From an uncultured Erythrobacter sp. (GTDB taxonomy: Bacteria > Pseudomonadota > Alphaproteobacteria > Sphingomonadales > Sphingomonadaceae), in contig CANKYZ010000010.1 in assembly GCA_947488325.1 (NCBI GenBank), positions 1 through 64,000 on the forward strand: a stretch of 64,000 nt of DNA, written 5' to 3'. The position numbers and the translations under genes were made by a program. Position 1 is the first letter of the stretch; the number at the start of each line of letters is the position of its first letter. Under the pieces are notes generated by a model that saw only the letters and a list, made by a program, of their open reading frames with translations, was not told the DNA's origin and made no database searches. Below, piece after piece: positions 28,584 to 38,800 of this stretch.

Positions 28584-29267
28584 TCATATCCGCCCGCCCT
28601 TCCAAACAACCCGGCCAATAACCTCCATCTCCTCAGCGCTTACATCAACCGGCGGGTAGGAAAGATTTTGGCTTAGCAACGAAAACCGCCCTGCTCCGGC
28701 CTGCGCGACGCGCTTGACCATTAGCGTGTCGCTTAGGCGCACGACATGGACTCCGTCACGGAAAGGTTGCTGGCGGCGGTCGACCAATATTTCGTCGCCA
28801 TCACGCAGCAGCGGCTCCATCGAATCCCCCTCGACGGTGATCGCAGACAATTGCGCTCCGGCAAGGCCCTGTTCGGCCAGCCATCGGCGGGAGAAGCGGA
28901 ATGCGTCAAAGGCAGTTTCGCCCACCGGAACCGCTCCCGACCCAGCTGAGGCACCCACATCAAGGCGCAAAACCTCAACCCATTCGGACGATTCGGGTAA
29001 CGTAGGGGATTTTGCGTAGGAATTTTCCTTTATTCCATCTCCCGGTGCACCCAGCTCCCCTTCACCCACACCAAAGAACTTCGCCAGTGTTCTGCGGTCT
29101 CCCTCCTCCAGCTTTCGCGGTGAACCTTTGCGAATAAACTGCTGGAGATAGCTCGTATTTCGCCCGAGCAATTCGGACAGGCTGGCAAGGCTCGCCCCGC
29201 GCTCTTGCGACAATTGAAGCAGGCGGGTGCGGGGTCCATCGGACATTGGGTCAGCGACTTTTGTCAT
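28584..29267 (-). CDS. S24 (LexA-like) helix-turn-helix repressor
   Basis: 227 residues. An N-terminal helix-turn-helix (about 10-70, with SLASLSELLGRNTSYLQQF) is joined by a linker to a C-terminal S24 peptidase domain. The nucleophile is in EGDSMEP and the general base Lys in LMVKRV, so self-cleavage is possible. It resembles phage C1-type repressors more than LexA. AGGAAG lies 6 nt before the ATG at 29267. It is transcribed away from two plus-strand small genes, with an inverted repeat between. Confidence 0.87.
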   Translation of the reverse strand: MTKVADPMSDGPRTRLLQLSQERGASLASLSELLGRNTSYLQQFIRKGSPRKLEEGDRRTLAKFFGVGEGELGAPGDGIKENSYAKSPTLPESSEWVEVLRLDVGASAGSGAVPVGETAFDAFRFSRRWLAEQGLAGAQLSAITVEGDSMEPLLRDGDEILVDRRQQPFRDGVHVVRLSDTLMVKRVAQAGAGRFSLLSQNLSYPPVDVSAEEMEVIGRVVWKGGRI

Positions 29268-29292
29268 TAAAACTTCCTACACGAAAGATTTT

Positions 29293-29308
29293 TCCTAGAC
29301 AAGTAGGA
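29293..29308. promoter_or_regulatory. Candidate operator between the S24 regulator and small genes
   Basis: TCCTA at 29293-29297 and TAGGA at 29304-29308 form an inverted repeat with a 6-nt spacer. A third half-site, TCCTA, lies at 29275-29279, 18 bp away. All are in the 137-bp gap upstream of the regulator start. Autoregulation is an inference from position. Confidence 0.35.
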
Positions 29309-29404
29309 TTTGCGATGGAACATAAATGGAACACCGAGCGAATCGCAGGGTCGCATCCTCGTTCACTTGGCTGCCAGAATTGGATCACCAACAGGGGAAA
29401 ACAG

Positions 29405-29656
29405 ATGCTAATACCCAAAGTCGAAAAGTTCCTGCGGACACATGAAATGCCCGCCACCAAGTTTGGGCGTCTTGCCGCTCAGGACCCGCGCTTTGTGCTC
29501 GATTTGCGCATGGGTCGTATCCCGCGCCCTGCTACAGAACGGCGCATTCTAGGCTGGATGCGTGAATTCGAAGCGAGCGAGCGCGCTGCTCAAACTTTAA
29601 ACCAAGTGCAAGTTTATGGCGCTCTTCAAACGAAAGACTTCTCTCATGCTCTATGA
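29405..29656 (+). CDS. Small basic hypothetical protein next to S24 repressor
   Basis: 83 residues from the ATG at 29405, with AGGGGAAA about 5 nt upstream. An ATG at 29314 is also in frame but lies in the operator region. The protein has a helix-turn-helix-like feel (PKVEKFLRTH, KFGRLAAQD, RILGWMREF) and may bind DNA. It overlaps the next gene by a few bases. The role is unknown; a partner or Cro-like counterpart of the S24 regulator is only one option. Confidence 0.6.
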   Translation: MLIPKVEKFLRTHEMPATKFGRLAAQDPRFVLDLRMGRIPRPATERRILGWMREFEASERAAQTLNQVQVYGALQTKDFSHAL

Positions 29657-30071
29657 TGACACCCGCACATGCACTGCGGCCTTTGATCTCGAGACAAAAT
29701 CCGCAGATGCCGGTGCACCCGCATCCCCTTCACGTCGCGCCCGGCGCTACCGCCCGCGCCGGACCGTGTCAGACCGGGTGAGAGAGGCGCTGTTGATGCT
29801 CGCCAATGGTCGTGCAGACCTGCTGACGCATGAGGAGAAAGCGTGGAACTCGATCACCTTTAGCGGAACCCGCCACGAAGTGATGCTCGATTTCAATGGA
29901 GCGGAAGCGGTCACAGCAGGAGAGGACTTCATTGCCGAATTACCCGAGCACGAATTCCGTATTCCCGGCCAATTGGTCGCCGATGCCACGATAAGCGAAG
30001 TCGATCACCGCTTTGGAACTGGTGAGCGGATGGTTGTGACAGCGGTTCTGTTATTATTAGAAGAAAGCTGA
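29646..30071 (+). CDS. Hypothetical protein
   Basis: 141 residues from the ATG at 29646; an in-frame ATG at 29616 also exists. The first 45 residues are Arg/Pro-rich and probably unfolded (SRRARRYRPRRT). The rest is a compact domain with RHEVMLDF and LPEHEFRIPGQLVAD. No family is named. It overlaps the preceding small gene and ends 4 bp before a strong terminator hairpin. Confidence 0.65.
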   Translation: MLYDDTRTCTAAFDLETKSADAGAPASPSRRARRYRPRRTVSDRVREALLMLANGRADLLTHEEKAWNSITFSGTRHEVMLDFNGAEAVTAGEDFIAELPEHEFRIPGQLVADATISEVDHRFGTGERMVVTAVLLLLEES

Positions 30072-30075
30072 GTAG

Positions 30076-30107
30076 GAGGCGGGCGCGAACGAACGCGTCC
30101 GCCTCCC
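30076..30107. terminator. Bidirectional hairpin terminator
   Basis: A 13-bp stem, GGAGGCGGGCGCG at 30076-30088 pairing with CGCGTCCGCCTCC at 30095-30107 (one G-U pair), with a 6-nt loop AACGAA. CTTT follows on the plus side. It lies between two convergent genes, 4 bp after the hypothetical stop and 6 bp before the aldehyde dehydrogenase stop. Confidence 0.8.
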
Positions 30108-30112
30108 TTTAA

Positions 30113-31489
30113 CTAAGCTTTGATAACGATCATCTTTTCATGCGTCATTTCGTGCATCGTATAGCCGATGCCGCCAACGCCGTGGCCCGACGTTCTTAAC
30201 CCTGCGAACGGCATCCAATCGGTGCGGAATGCAGAATGGTCGTTCACCATCACAGCAGACGCGTCGATGTTGCGGTAGGTGTGCATCACATTGCTGAGGT
30301 CGTTGGTGTAAACCGCCGCCTGAAACGCCACGTCGAGCGAATTTGCCTGCGCAATTGCGACATCTACATCGTCGTAAGAGTAAAGGCACACAACCGGGCC
30401 AAACACTTCGTTGCGAGAGACCGTCGCATCGACAGGCGGGTTGAGCAGCAAAGTCGGCGTATAGGTCGTGTCCGATAGCTTTTCGCCGCCGCACAGCACC
30501 GTAGCGCCGCCCTCACGGGCTTCCTCCACCCAAGCGGCCACACGGTCGCATTCCTTAGGGCGAATCAACGGGCCGCATTCGACATCGCCATCGATCGCGT
30601 TACCGACCTTAAGCGCCTTCGCCGCTACGGTCATTTTCGCAGCCAGTTCGTCTATGACGGAGCTATGTGCGAAGATACGTTGCACCGAAACGCAGACTTG
30701 ACCTGAATGGTAAAAGCCACCTTTCGTCAGACTGGGCACAGCCGCATCGATATCCGCCGTCGCATCGACGATCACCGGAGCGACCCCGCCATGTTCCAAT
30801 GCGCAACGCGCACCCGGAGCAAGCTTAGACCGTAAAGACCACCCAACCCCTGCCGATCCGATAAAGCTGAAGAAAGCGACTCGCGGGTCGCCAACCATCT
30901 TTTCCGACACATCGCGCGGCGGTTGAACAGCGCGCGCCCAATCTTCAGGCAAGCCCGCCTCATGCAGAATTGAGATGAATTCAAAGCAAGAAAGCGGCGT
31001 ATCAGCCGCTGGCTTCACAATCACCGGACAACCCGTTGCGACGGCTGGAGCAACCTGATGGACGATCAAATTGAGCGGGTGATTAAATGCCGAAACCGCC
31101 ACCACAACGCCAATCGGTTCGCGCGTAGTCCACGCGATCCGACCATCGCCAGCGGCCGTCAATCCCATCGGAATCTCGGTGCCTTTGATATTGGCCAGAT
31201 CGTGAATGCACAGCTCCATCCCGTTAATCGCGCGGTCCACTTCGACCACCGCGTCAACCAACGGTTTGCCCCCCTCATTGGCGATCTGGAACGCCAAGTG
31301 ATCCCGGCGTTCCTCCATGATTTTCATGGCTTTGTGCAGGATCGCGCCGCGTTCATGCGGCTTCATCCAACCTGAACGATCCTTGTAAAGCGCATCGGCT
31401 TTGGCCAGATACCCATCGACGGTTGCCCAGTCGGCGGTCGGCACGCTGCCGATAGTAGACAAATCGAATGGATTGACGACTTCATGCAT
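30113..31489 (-). CDS. Aldehyde dehydrogenase family protein
   Basis: 458 residues. It oxidises an aldehyde to an acid with NAD(P)+. The catalytic Cys is in HSGQVCVSVQR (about 265), the general-base Glu in ALEHGGVAP, and the cofactor site includes FIGSAGVG. It ends as usual for ALDH with a C-terminal oligomerisation arm. The true substrate is unknown. It lies 27 bp after a ThDP-dependent enzyme gene on the same strand, so the aldehyde may come from that enzyme. Confidence 0.92.
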   Translation of the reverse strand: MHEVVNPFDLSTIGSVPTADWATVDGYLAKADALYKDRSGWMKPHERGAILHKAMKIMEERRDHLAFQIANEGGKPLVDAVVEVDRAINGMELCIHDLANIKGTEIPMGLTAAGDGRIAWTTREPIGVVVAVSAFNHPLNLIVHQVAPAVATGCPVIVKPAADTPLSCFEFISILHEAGLPEDWARAVQPPRDVSEKMVGDPRVAFFSFIGSAGVGWSLRSKLAPGARCALEHGGVAPVIVDATADIDAAVPSLTKGGFYHSGQVCVSVQRIFAHSSVIDELAAKMTVAAKALKVGNAIDGDVECGPLIRPKECDRVAAWVEEAREGGATVLCGGEKLSDTTYTPTLLLNPPVDATVSRNEVFGPVVCLYSYDDVDVAIAQANSLDVAFQAAVYTNDLSNVMHTYRNIDASAVMVNDHSAFRTDWMPFAGLRTSGHGVGGIGYTMHEMTHEKMIVIKA

Positions 31490-31516
31490 AACTTTCGTCC
31501 TTATCGACGGGATTGA

Positions 31517-33175
31517 TCAGAGTTCAGCGCTGAGCTTTTTGATGTCGATATTCAGGATCTGATCGTTCTCTGTGTAATCAACCGGGCAATCGATCAGGTG
31601 CACGCCCGGTGTTTCGCGGCAATGGTTGAGTAACTCGGTAAGGTGTTCACTGCTTTCCACCCGGTGCCCGATTGCACCATAGCTTTCGGCATACTTGACG
31701 AAATCGGGATTGCCATATGTCAAACCGAAATCTTCGAAGCCCATATTTGCCTGCTTCCATCGGATCATTCCGTATGAATCATCGCGCAGGATCAACACGG
31801 TCATATTCAATCCCAGGCGAACCGCGGTTTCCATTTCCTGACTGTTCATCATGAACCCGCCATCGCCGCAAACCGCCATGACGTGACGATCAGGATAGAG
31901 CATCGCGCTCATCATCGCGCTTGGCAGGCCTGCGCCCATCGTAGCGAGTGCATTGTCGAGCAAGACTGTGTTGGGAAGATACGCGGTGTAACCGCGAGCA
32001 AACCAAATCTTATATACCCCGTTATCGAGGCAGATAATCCCGTCATGCGGCATACTGTCACGAACTTGCTGCACCAGATGCGGTGGGAAGATCGGGAAAC
32101 GAGTGTCTGCTGCCAGAGCGCCAGTATGGTCCAGCTCTGCCTGATGATAGGCAATCAGCTTGTCAAAATTCCAGCTTCGGTTTGGCGTGATGTCTTCTTT
32201 CATCTGCCAAATGCCATTGGCGATGTCGCCGATCACTTCGATCTGCGGGAAATAGACCGGATCAACTTCTGCAGTCTTGGTTGAAACGTGGATTACTGTG
32301 ACACCAGTGTCTTTCATAAAGAAAGGCGGCTTTTCGATCACATCATGGCCGACATTGATGATGCAATCGGCATCTTCGACTGCGCGGTGAACGAAATCGC
32401 CTGCGGAAAGCGCCGCACAGCCCAGGAATTTGGGATGACGTTCATCGATAACACCTTTACCCATTTGCGTGGTTAGGAATGGAATGCCGGTCTTTTCGAC
32501 AAATTGTTCCAGCATCCGTCCGCATAATTTGCGGTTCGCGCCTGCCCCAATCACCAGAACTGGCTTCTTGGCCAATTCGACAGCTCTAACGGCCTGCCGC
32601 ACTGCCTTTGCTTCGGCAGATGGACGGCGCGCAACGCTCTTTGGCAGCGGCTTGAAATCGGTGGTTGGTTCCTCAGCAATATCTTCGGGCAGCTCGATCA
32701 AAGTCGCGCCTGGTTTTTCCTCTTCGGCGAGCCGATAGGCTTCGCGCACGCGGCTGGGCAGATTGTCACCCGCTGCGATCTGCACGGCATATTTTGTGAT
32801 CGGCTCCATCATGGAGACCACATCGAGAATTTGGAAACGACCTTGCTTCGATTTCTTGATGGGTTTCTGACCCGTGATCATCAGGACCGGCATCCCGCCG
32901 AGTTGTGCGTAGGCTGCCGATGTCACGAAGTTGGTCGCACCCGGGCCAAGCGTCGCGAGGCAGACGCCGGTCTTGCCAGTGTGGCGGCCATAGGTCGCGG
33001 CCATAAAGCCAGCGCCTTGCTCATGCCGTGTGAGGATCAGCTTGATCTTTTTTGACCGGCCCAATGAATCAAGAAAGTCGAGATTCTCTTCGCCTGGAAC
33101 GCCAAAAACATACTCGCAGCCTTCAGCTTCAAGGCAGTCGATAAAGACATCCGAGGCCTTCTTTGAATCGGTCAT
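31517..33175 (-). CDS. ThDP-dependent acetolactate synthase-like enzyme
   Basis: 552 residues from the ATG of MTDSKK, with GGGGAA 8 nt upstream. The activating Glu is in RHEQGAGF, the ThDP loop in GDGGFMMNSQEM and the post-GDG run ends in RDDSYGMIRW. It resembles catabolic acetolactate synthases more than the valine-pathway enzyme, and no regulatory small subunit is nearby. It may carboligate pyruvate or decarboxylate another 2-oxoacid. Its pairing with an aldehyde dehydrogenase suggests an oxoacid-to-acid route. Confidence 0.85.
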   Translation of the reverse strand: MTDSKKASDVFIDCLEAEGCEYVFGVPGEENLDFLDSLGRSKKIKLILTRHEQGAGFMAATYGRHTGKTGVCLATLGPGATNFVTSAAYAQLGGMPVLMITGQKPIKKSKQGRFQILDVVSMMEPITKYAVQIAAGDNLPSRVREAYRLAEEEKPGATLIELPEDIAEEPTTDFKPLPKSVARRPSAEAKAVRQAVRAVELAKKPVLVIGAGANRKLCGRMLEQFVEKTGIPFLTTQMGKGVIDERHPKFLGCAALSAGDFVHRAVEDADCIINVGHDVIEKPPFFMKDTGVTVIHVSTKTAEVDPVYFPQIEVIGDIANGIWQMKEDITPNRSWNFDKLIAYHQAELDHTGALAADTRFPIFPPHLVQQVRDSMPHDGIICLDNGVYKIWFARGYTAYLPNTVLLDNALATMGAGLPSAMMSAMLYPDRHVMAVCGDGGFMMNSQEMETAVRLGLNMTVLILRDDSYGMIRWKQANMGFEDFGLTYGNPDFVKYAESYGAIGHRVESSEHLTELLNHCRETPGVHLIDCPVDYTENDQILNIDIKKLSAEL

Positions 33176-33377
33176 AATTGCATTTTCCCCATAGTAGCAA
33201 GCGAGCGACAGAGCGCCCTGCCATTTTGATGTTGCGCGAAGCCCCTTTGCCAAGAGAGAAGCACGCCATGTGCTGTTGCGCTACAATTTGCATTTGGCCC
33301 AACCGTGATGGCCGAGCCTTAGGTCCATGTATTGCAGGAATCCGCCAAATTCCAAGTGCGAAGCGTCATATATTGAA

Positions 33378-34328
33378 TCAATAACCTAGATGCGGATCGA
33401 ATATCGGTGCGACAGACTCTCCAGCCCGGTATTTTGCGAGGTTATCCAAGAACCGTGCAGCGCTGCGCAAAAACATTTTTTCAGTGGCGCGGCCCGACAG
33501 ATGCATCGAAATTTGAGCGTTATCCAGCGTCCATAGCGGATGATTTTCGGGCAAAGGTTCAGGCGTCGTCACATCAAGAAACGCGCCGCCAATGTTCTTG
33601 GTTTCGAGCGCTGAGACAAGTGCCGGTTGGTCCACCACACTGCCGCGCGCAATGTTCACCAAAATCGCATCGAATTTCATCGCCGCCAACTCATCAGCGC
33701 CGATCATATTTTCAGTCTCTGGCGTGGCAGGGACAGCGAGAATTACCCAGTCAAATTCACCCAACCGCGCACGCCATTGGTCCGGCGCTAGAACGCCCTC
33801 ACACTCGGTTCGGCGGACAATGGTCACATCGACATCGAACGCTTCGAGGCGCGGTTTGATCAGTTTCCCAATCGCGCCGTAACCCAGCAGCAGCGCTTTA
33901 GACCCAGCAAGCTCGCGCTTACCCGGACTATCCAGCAACCATTCGCGGCGTTCCTGAGCGCGCACCACATCACGGTATCCCTTGGCAATGTTGAGCATTC
34001 CCATCACGACATATTCCGCAATCGTAATGGCGTTGATGCCTGCGCCATTGGTAACGGTGATCCCGCGCTCAATCAGCACATCCATTGGCATAAAATCGAG
34101 GCCAGCATAGATCGAGTTGAGCCATTTGAGATCGGTCGCCGCGTGCAGGGTCGCCGCCATCGCCTGCTGATCATTCATATCGAACCAACCGATTTCCGCG
34201 CCCTTCACGGCTTCAACCGCTTCTTCGTGGTTCAAAAACCAGCGCACATCGAGATCGGCTGGCAATTGCGCTTCGAGCAGAGGGCGGATGAGGCCGGAAA
34301 TTGCCAAGGTTGTTTTGGGGCTTGTCAT
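33378..34328 (-). CDS. D-2-hydroxyacid dehydrogenase
   Basis: 316 residues from an ATG that overlaps the cysS stop (ATGA). It has the Rossmann motif GYGAIG (about 150), the Arg of NIARGSVVD, the Glu of VTTPEPLPENHPLW and the His of MHLSGRATE, the set expected for catalysis. It reduces a 2-oxoacid or oxidises a D-2-hydroxyacid with NAD(P). The substrate cannot be set. A 202-bp gap separates it from the ThDP enzyme downstream. Confidence 0.88.
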   Translation of the reverse strand: MTSPKTTLAISGLIRPLLEAQLPADLDVRWFLNHEEAVEAVKGAEIGWFDMNDQQAMAATLHAATDLKWLNSIYAGLDFMPMDVLIERGITVTNGAGINAITIAEYVVMGMLNIAKGYRDVVRAQERREWLLDSPGKRELAGSKALLLGYGAIGKLIKPRLEAFDVDVTIVRRTECEGVLAPDQWRARLGEFDWVILAVPATPETENMIGADELAAMKFDAILVNIARGSVVDQPALVSALETKNIGGAFLDVTTPEPLPENHPLWTLDNAQISMHLSGRATEKMFLRSAARFLDNLAKYRAGESVAPIFDPHLGY

Positions 34329-35788
34329 GTTAGTTTCCATTCCCAGCCCAGCGGATCGCCGTCCATCACATCCACGTGTTGCGCGGCCAGTTCATCGCGG
34401 ATTGCGTCTGACGCTGCAAAGTCCTTCTTAGCCCGTGCAGCCTTGCGCCGTGCGAGTGCATCTTCGATTTCGGTCTCGCTGGTTTGAGCATCTTTGGGAC
34501 GAATGCGCAGAGCCTCTCGTGTCAGGTCAAACAAGCCAAGGCCCAGCACCGCGTCCATATGTTCAATTACCGCGCGCTTGATCCCGGCATCGACTTTTTT
34601 CACCGCCAACGCATCTTCCAATGCGGTGAGTGCGATGGGGGTTCCAAGATCGTCCGAAATTGCGGTTTCGAATTTCGCCAAGGCAGAAGCGAATTTGGGA
34701 TGTTCAGCGACTGGCTGTGGCGGTGCATCACCCAGCCGCTCAACCATCATCACCATGCGTTTTATCCGGGTGAGAGCCGCATCCAGCCCTTTCCATGAAA
34801 ACTCTAACTCGCTGCGGTAATGCGCTTGTAGGCACATCATCCGATAGGCGAGCGGGTGATAGCCTTTGTCGAGCAGCAATTGCAGGCGCAGAAATTCACC
34901 CGACGATTTCGACATCTTGCCGGATCGTTCGACCAGAAAGTTGTTGTGCATCCAGATATTTGCACCCGAATTGCGCGCATCGGAAAGTCCGCCGCAACCG
35001 CAAAACGCTTGGTTCTGCGCGATTTCGTTGGGATGGTGGATTTCGCGGTGGTCGATCCCGCCTGTGTGAATATCGAATGGGAAACCAAGCAATTTTTCGC
35101 CCATGACTGAGCATTCCAAATGCCAGCCCGGTGCACCCTTGCCCCACGGCGAATCCCACTCCATCTGGCGCGTCTCGCCAGCCGGCGTTTTCCGCCAGAT
35201 TGCAAAGTCTGCCGCATTGCGCTTCCCTTCGACCGTGTCGATCCGGCCCCTAGTTTCTTCGGCACCGTCTTCGGTCACAGCGCGCGCGAGACGTCCGTAG
35301 TCCTCCACTGTGGTGACATCGAAATAGAGTCCGGTTTCGCATTGGTAGCAATGCTTGTCCGCTATGCTCCTTGCGAATTCCAGCATCTCTTTGATGTAAT
35401 CCGTTGCAACCGACCATTTGGCAGGCTCGCGTATGTTGAGCGCCTTTACGTCTGCCCAATAGGCCTGAGTATAATGTTGCGCGACGTCCCAGATGGACTG
35501 CGCTTTCTCAGACGCCATCTTCTCCATCTTGTCCTCACCATCATCAGCGTCATCCGTCAGATGGCCGACATCGGTGATGTTGATGATGTGAGTTAGCTTG
35601 AAACCCTTAAAGCTGAGCGTGCGCCCCAACACGTCTGCAAAGACATAGGCACGCATATTCCCGATATGCGGGTAGTTGTAGACCGTCGGTCCGCAAGTAT
35701 AGACCCGCGCCTCTCCGGCATGGACAGGGGCAAAGGGTTCTACCTTGCGGGTGAGCGAGTTGAAGAGCGTGAGAGGCGTGTCAGTCAT
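34325..35788 (-). CDS. cysS: Cysteinyl-tRNA synthetase
   Basis: 487 residues. CysS joins cysteine to tRNA-Cys. The class I motifs are YNYPHIGNMR (HIGH) and KMSKSSG (KMSKS), with the zinc-site Cys near the N-terminus in YTCGPTVYNY and the DALR-like C-terminal part. Full length, essential in most bacteria. The adhesin gene ends 49 bp upstream on the same strand, so it probably has its own promoter inside or near the adhesin end. Confidence 0.97.
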   Translation of the reverse strand: MTDTPLTLFNSLTRKVEPFAPVHAGEARVYTCGPTVYNYPHIGNMRAYVFADVLGRTLSFKGFKLTHIINITDVGHLTDDADDGEDKMEKMASEKAQSIWDVAQHYTQAYWADVKALNIREPAKWSVATDYIKEMLEFARSIADKHCYQCETGLYFDVTTVEDYGRLARAVTEDGAEETRGRIDTVEGKRNAADFAIWRKTPAGETRQMEWDSPWGKGAPGWHLECSVMGEKLLGFPFDIHTGGIDHREIHHPNEIAQNQAFCGCGGLSDARNSGANIWMHNNFLVERSGKMSKSSGEFLRLQLLLDKGYHPLAYRMMCLQAHYRSELEFSWKGLDAALTRIKRMVMMVERLGDAPPQPVAEHPKFASALAKFETAISDDLGTPIALTALEDALAVKKVDAGIKRAVIEHMDAVLGLGLFDLTREALRIRPKDAQTSETEIEDALARRKAARAKKDFAASDAIRDELAAQHVDVMDGDPLGWEWKLT

Positions 35789-35837
35789 AGCGCGGTGCCA
35801 TGCACATTTGCCGCCCTTATGGTCAAGCGCTTAGCGC

Positions 35838-38800
35838 CTACTCCGCTGGCTCCAACTCGCAGCGGCCATCGCTCTCACATTCTTCTTCATCGCTGACCCA
35901 CAGATCTTCGTTACCCGCGCCTGTCACTGGGTCATCAATCAACGGATCAGTCGCGAATTCATCGTTAGGCTCAATATTGATCAAGCCAGCTTCCAACGCA
36001 CCGGGTTGCATCACGCCGGTTAGATCAAGCCCATCATCGATCAGGTCACGTGTTTCGACCTCTGATGATGTTCCATTGGGATCGACTGGATCAACCGGCG
36101 TCGGCGTTACTGGACCTGGGCCTGGACCACTGGTCGGCGCGCATGAGGCTGGGTTTGCAATCACACAGCCATTGATGGTCGATGCCGGGTCAAATACGCT
36201 CAACACATTCGCCAATGGGATGGTATTGAATCCGGTCACACCGCCAATTACACCATTGACCACAATCGGTTGAAGCGAACCTGTACCGCCTCCACTCGCG
36301 ATCGATAAGGTGTTGACATCAAAGCCACGGCGCTGGTCAAAATCGGTACCGGGCGCGGTGTTCTGGATAAACACCTGGCTGGACGTGGTTGCGATATCCA
36401 AAGTGCCTGCGCGGATGACGCCATCAGCGCGATCAACGCCGTCACTATCCGCCAATCTCAGATCAACATCCGCGACGCTCATCCCCTGAATGTCGACAAA
36501 TGCGGCATCAGTCGTGGCGACAAAGTCGGTCGCCGAGATGCTTATAGTGCCGGCCAGAGCGCCATTCGTATCCGTCATGAAGATACCGCCCGTCTGGGTG
36601 TTAAGTCGGACGAGATTGATCGCATCGGCCACGAATTCTGTGTCCGCCGTGGCGCCTGAAATAGTCGCATTGCCGATGATCGTAATATCGCCATCAGCAT
36701 TCAGGGTAAGCGCGCCGGTCTGACCAATATTCTGCCCGGTCGCGCTCGATCCGTCGCCAGCAATCGCGTCAATTGTGCCGAGTGTCAGCACAGCGTCAGC
36801 CCCGCTACCGCTGCTAAAGGCGTTGAAGATGATATCGCCACCAGAGAAAATGCGGGCAAATTCGGTATTGTCGAGCAGGAATGGCGGTGGGTTGTCGTTC
36901 GCATCTCCGCCAACAGCTACATCACCAAAGGCGTTGAATGTGATGCTCTGCGTCCGCGTTGCATCGCCCAAGATTGCGTCAGGCAGAATATCGACATTGC
37001 CACTGGTGATATCGATATTCTGGGCCGTTGCCGTACCTCTGACCGTAAAGTTGCTGCCTGCATCGACGGTAAGATCAGCCGCCGCATCCACGGTGCCGTC
37101 AATCTCTATGTCTTGAGGAGAAACCAAATCGATATTCTGGCCGGATGCCGTCACGATCCGCATGCCGCCAGTATTGGAGGACAATGCAATATCACCAGTC
37201 GCAATCGCCGATTCCACTCCTAGAGAGCGGAACGCATTAAGCCCAATATCGCCGTCTGTCGCAGTCGCATCGATCAAGAGATCGTCGCTGGAGGCGATAT
37301 TGACAGCCATGCCTTGAGCAGTGACTAAACCTTCAACCATGGCATCTTCGACCAAGATTGCCCCGCTCATCGCGAGCAGGTTTGCGTCGCTTGCAGTCAA
37401 ACTGGTCAATTCGATCGCGCCTGCGCCGGCTGCCAATTCGGCAGTGCTGCCTGCTGTGATTTGATTGCCGATTAGCGCGCCGCCATTCGCAGTTAAGCTG
37501 ACATCTGTACCCGCATCAATCGCCGTGAAATCTATCTCTTCGCCCGTCACGGAGAAGGCACCTGCAGCAGAGCCAATTTCAATGGTAACACCACCGGCGG
37601 AATTGATGTCGATATCGCCATCTCCGCTATTGCCGCGTGCCAAAAGGTCGCCGGTCACAACCCCAGCACCGTCAATCGTGATATCGCTAACCGCGTCGAG
37701 GTCACCGACATTCACCGCACCATTGCCCGCCGCAACCGCAATCGCTCCGCCAGAGACAATCGCTTCGATCGTCAGGCCGCCGGCAGTTGCTGTCGCATCA
37801 ACATCGCCGCCAGCGTCAATCTGGCCGATATTAATTTCCTCAGCGAGGAGCGACACTTCGCCATCGCTAACAATATCACCGGGGCCATTATTGGTCGCAA
37901 TCTGGCCGTTGGTAGCCTCCACATTTATCGCGTTGGCCGATTGGAGCAGGTCAAACAGAATGTCGGATTGACTGTTCAAACTGATGTTATTTGCCGTCAC
38001 GCGGCGAACCGCGATTGAGCTGCCGTTGATGTTTACGGTTTCGGATGCATCAATGTCGCCTACATCGACGTTGTCGATATCGTCTCCACCAATATCAACG
38101 TTGCCGCCGCTCAAAATGTCCTCACCAAAAACAGATCCACCCGCGAAGATGGAAATGTTGATCCCGGCGTCCAAGAAGCCGAAAAATACGTTGCCGCCTG
38201 CATCAAGGAAAATGTCCGTGCCTGCGCTCAAATCACCAATATCGATCTCGTCAGTAGAGATGAATTCGATGTCTTGTCCGGCAAAGGCTTGCGAGAATTG
38301 GTCCGCAAAGATGGAGCCGCCAGCTGCATCTAGGAAGATCGAACCACCTGCGTCAAGCGAGCTGTATCCGACGCTTTGCGCCAGAATATCGATATCGCCT
38401 GGTACGCTTGCATTGCCCAGAAACGCATCGCCACCCGCGCTCAAGAAAATGCTGTCGGGCGAATCCGCCTGATCGATATCAATTGAGCCATCTGCAGATA
38501 GATCAATGCTAGTCGATCCTTGTGAAAAGAAGCCCGAGATGAAGTCGCCATTTACAGAATAGGTCCCTTCAATCGACCCGCCAACATTTGCAACATTCGT
38601 CAATTCGCCGCCAGTATCGATCCCACCGACAATGATGGAGTTGCCAACGTCTATGCCAATATCATTGGCGCTCGATAGCACGCCCGATCCAATCAGGCTG
38701 CCAGCCGCATCTATCAGGATTTGGTCGGCGACAATCACGGCATCGCGCAGATTTACATCGCCTGTAAGACTAGTCGCGCTGAACGTGCCCGTGGCATTTA

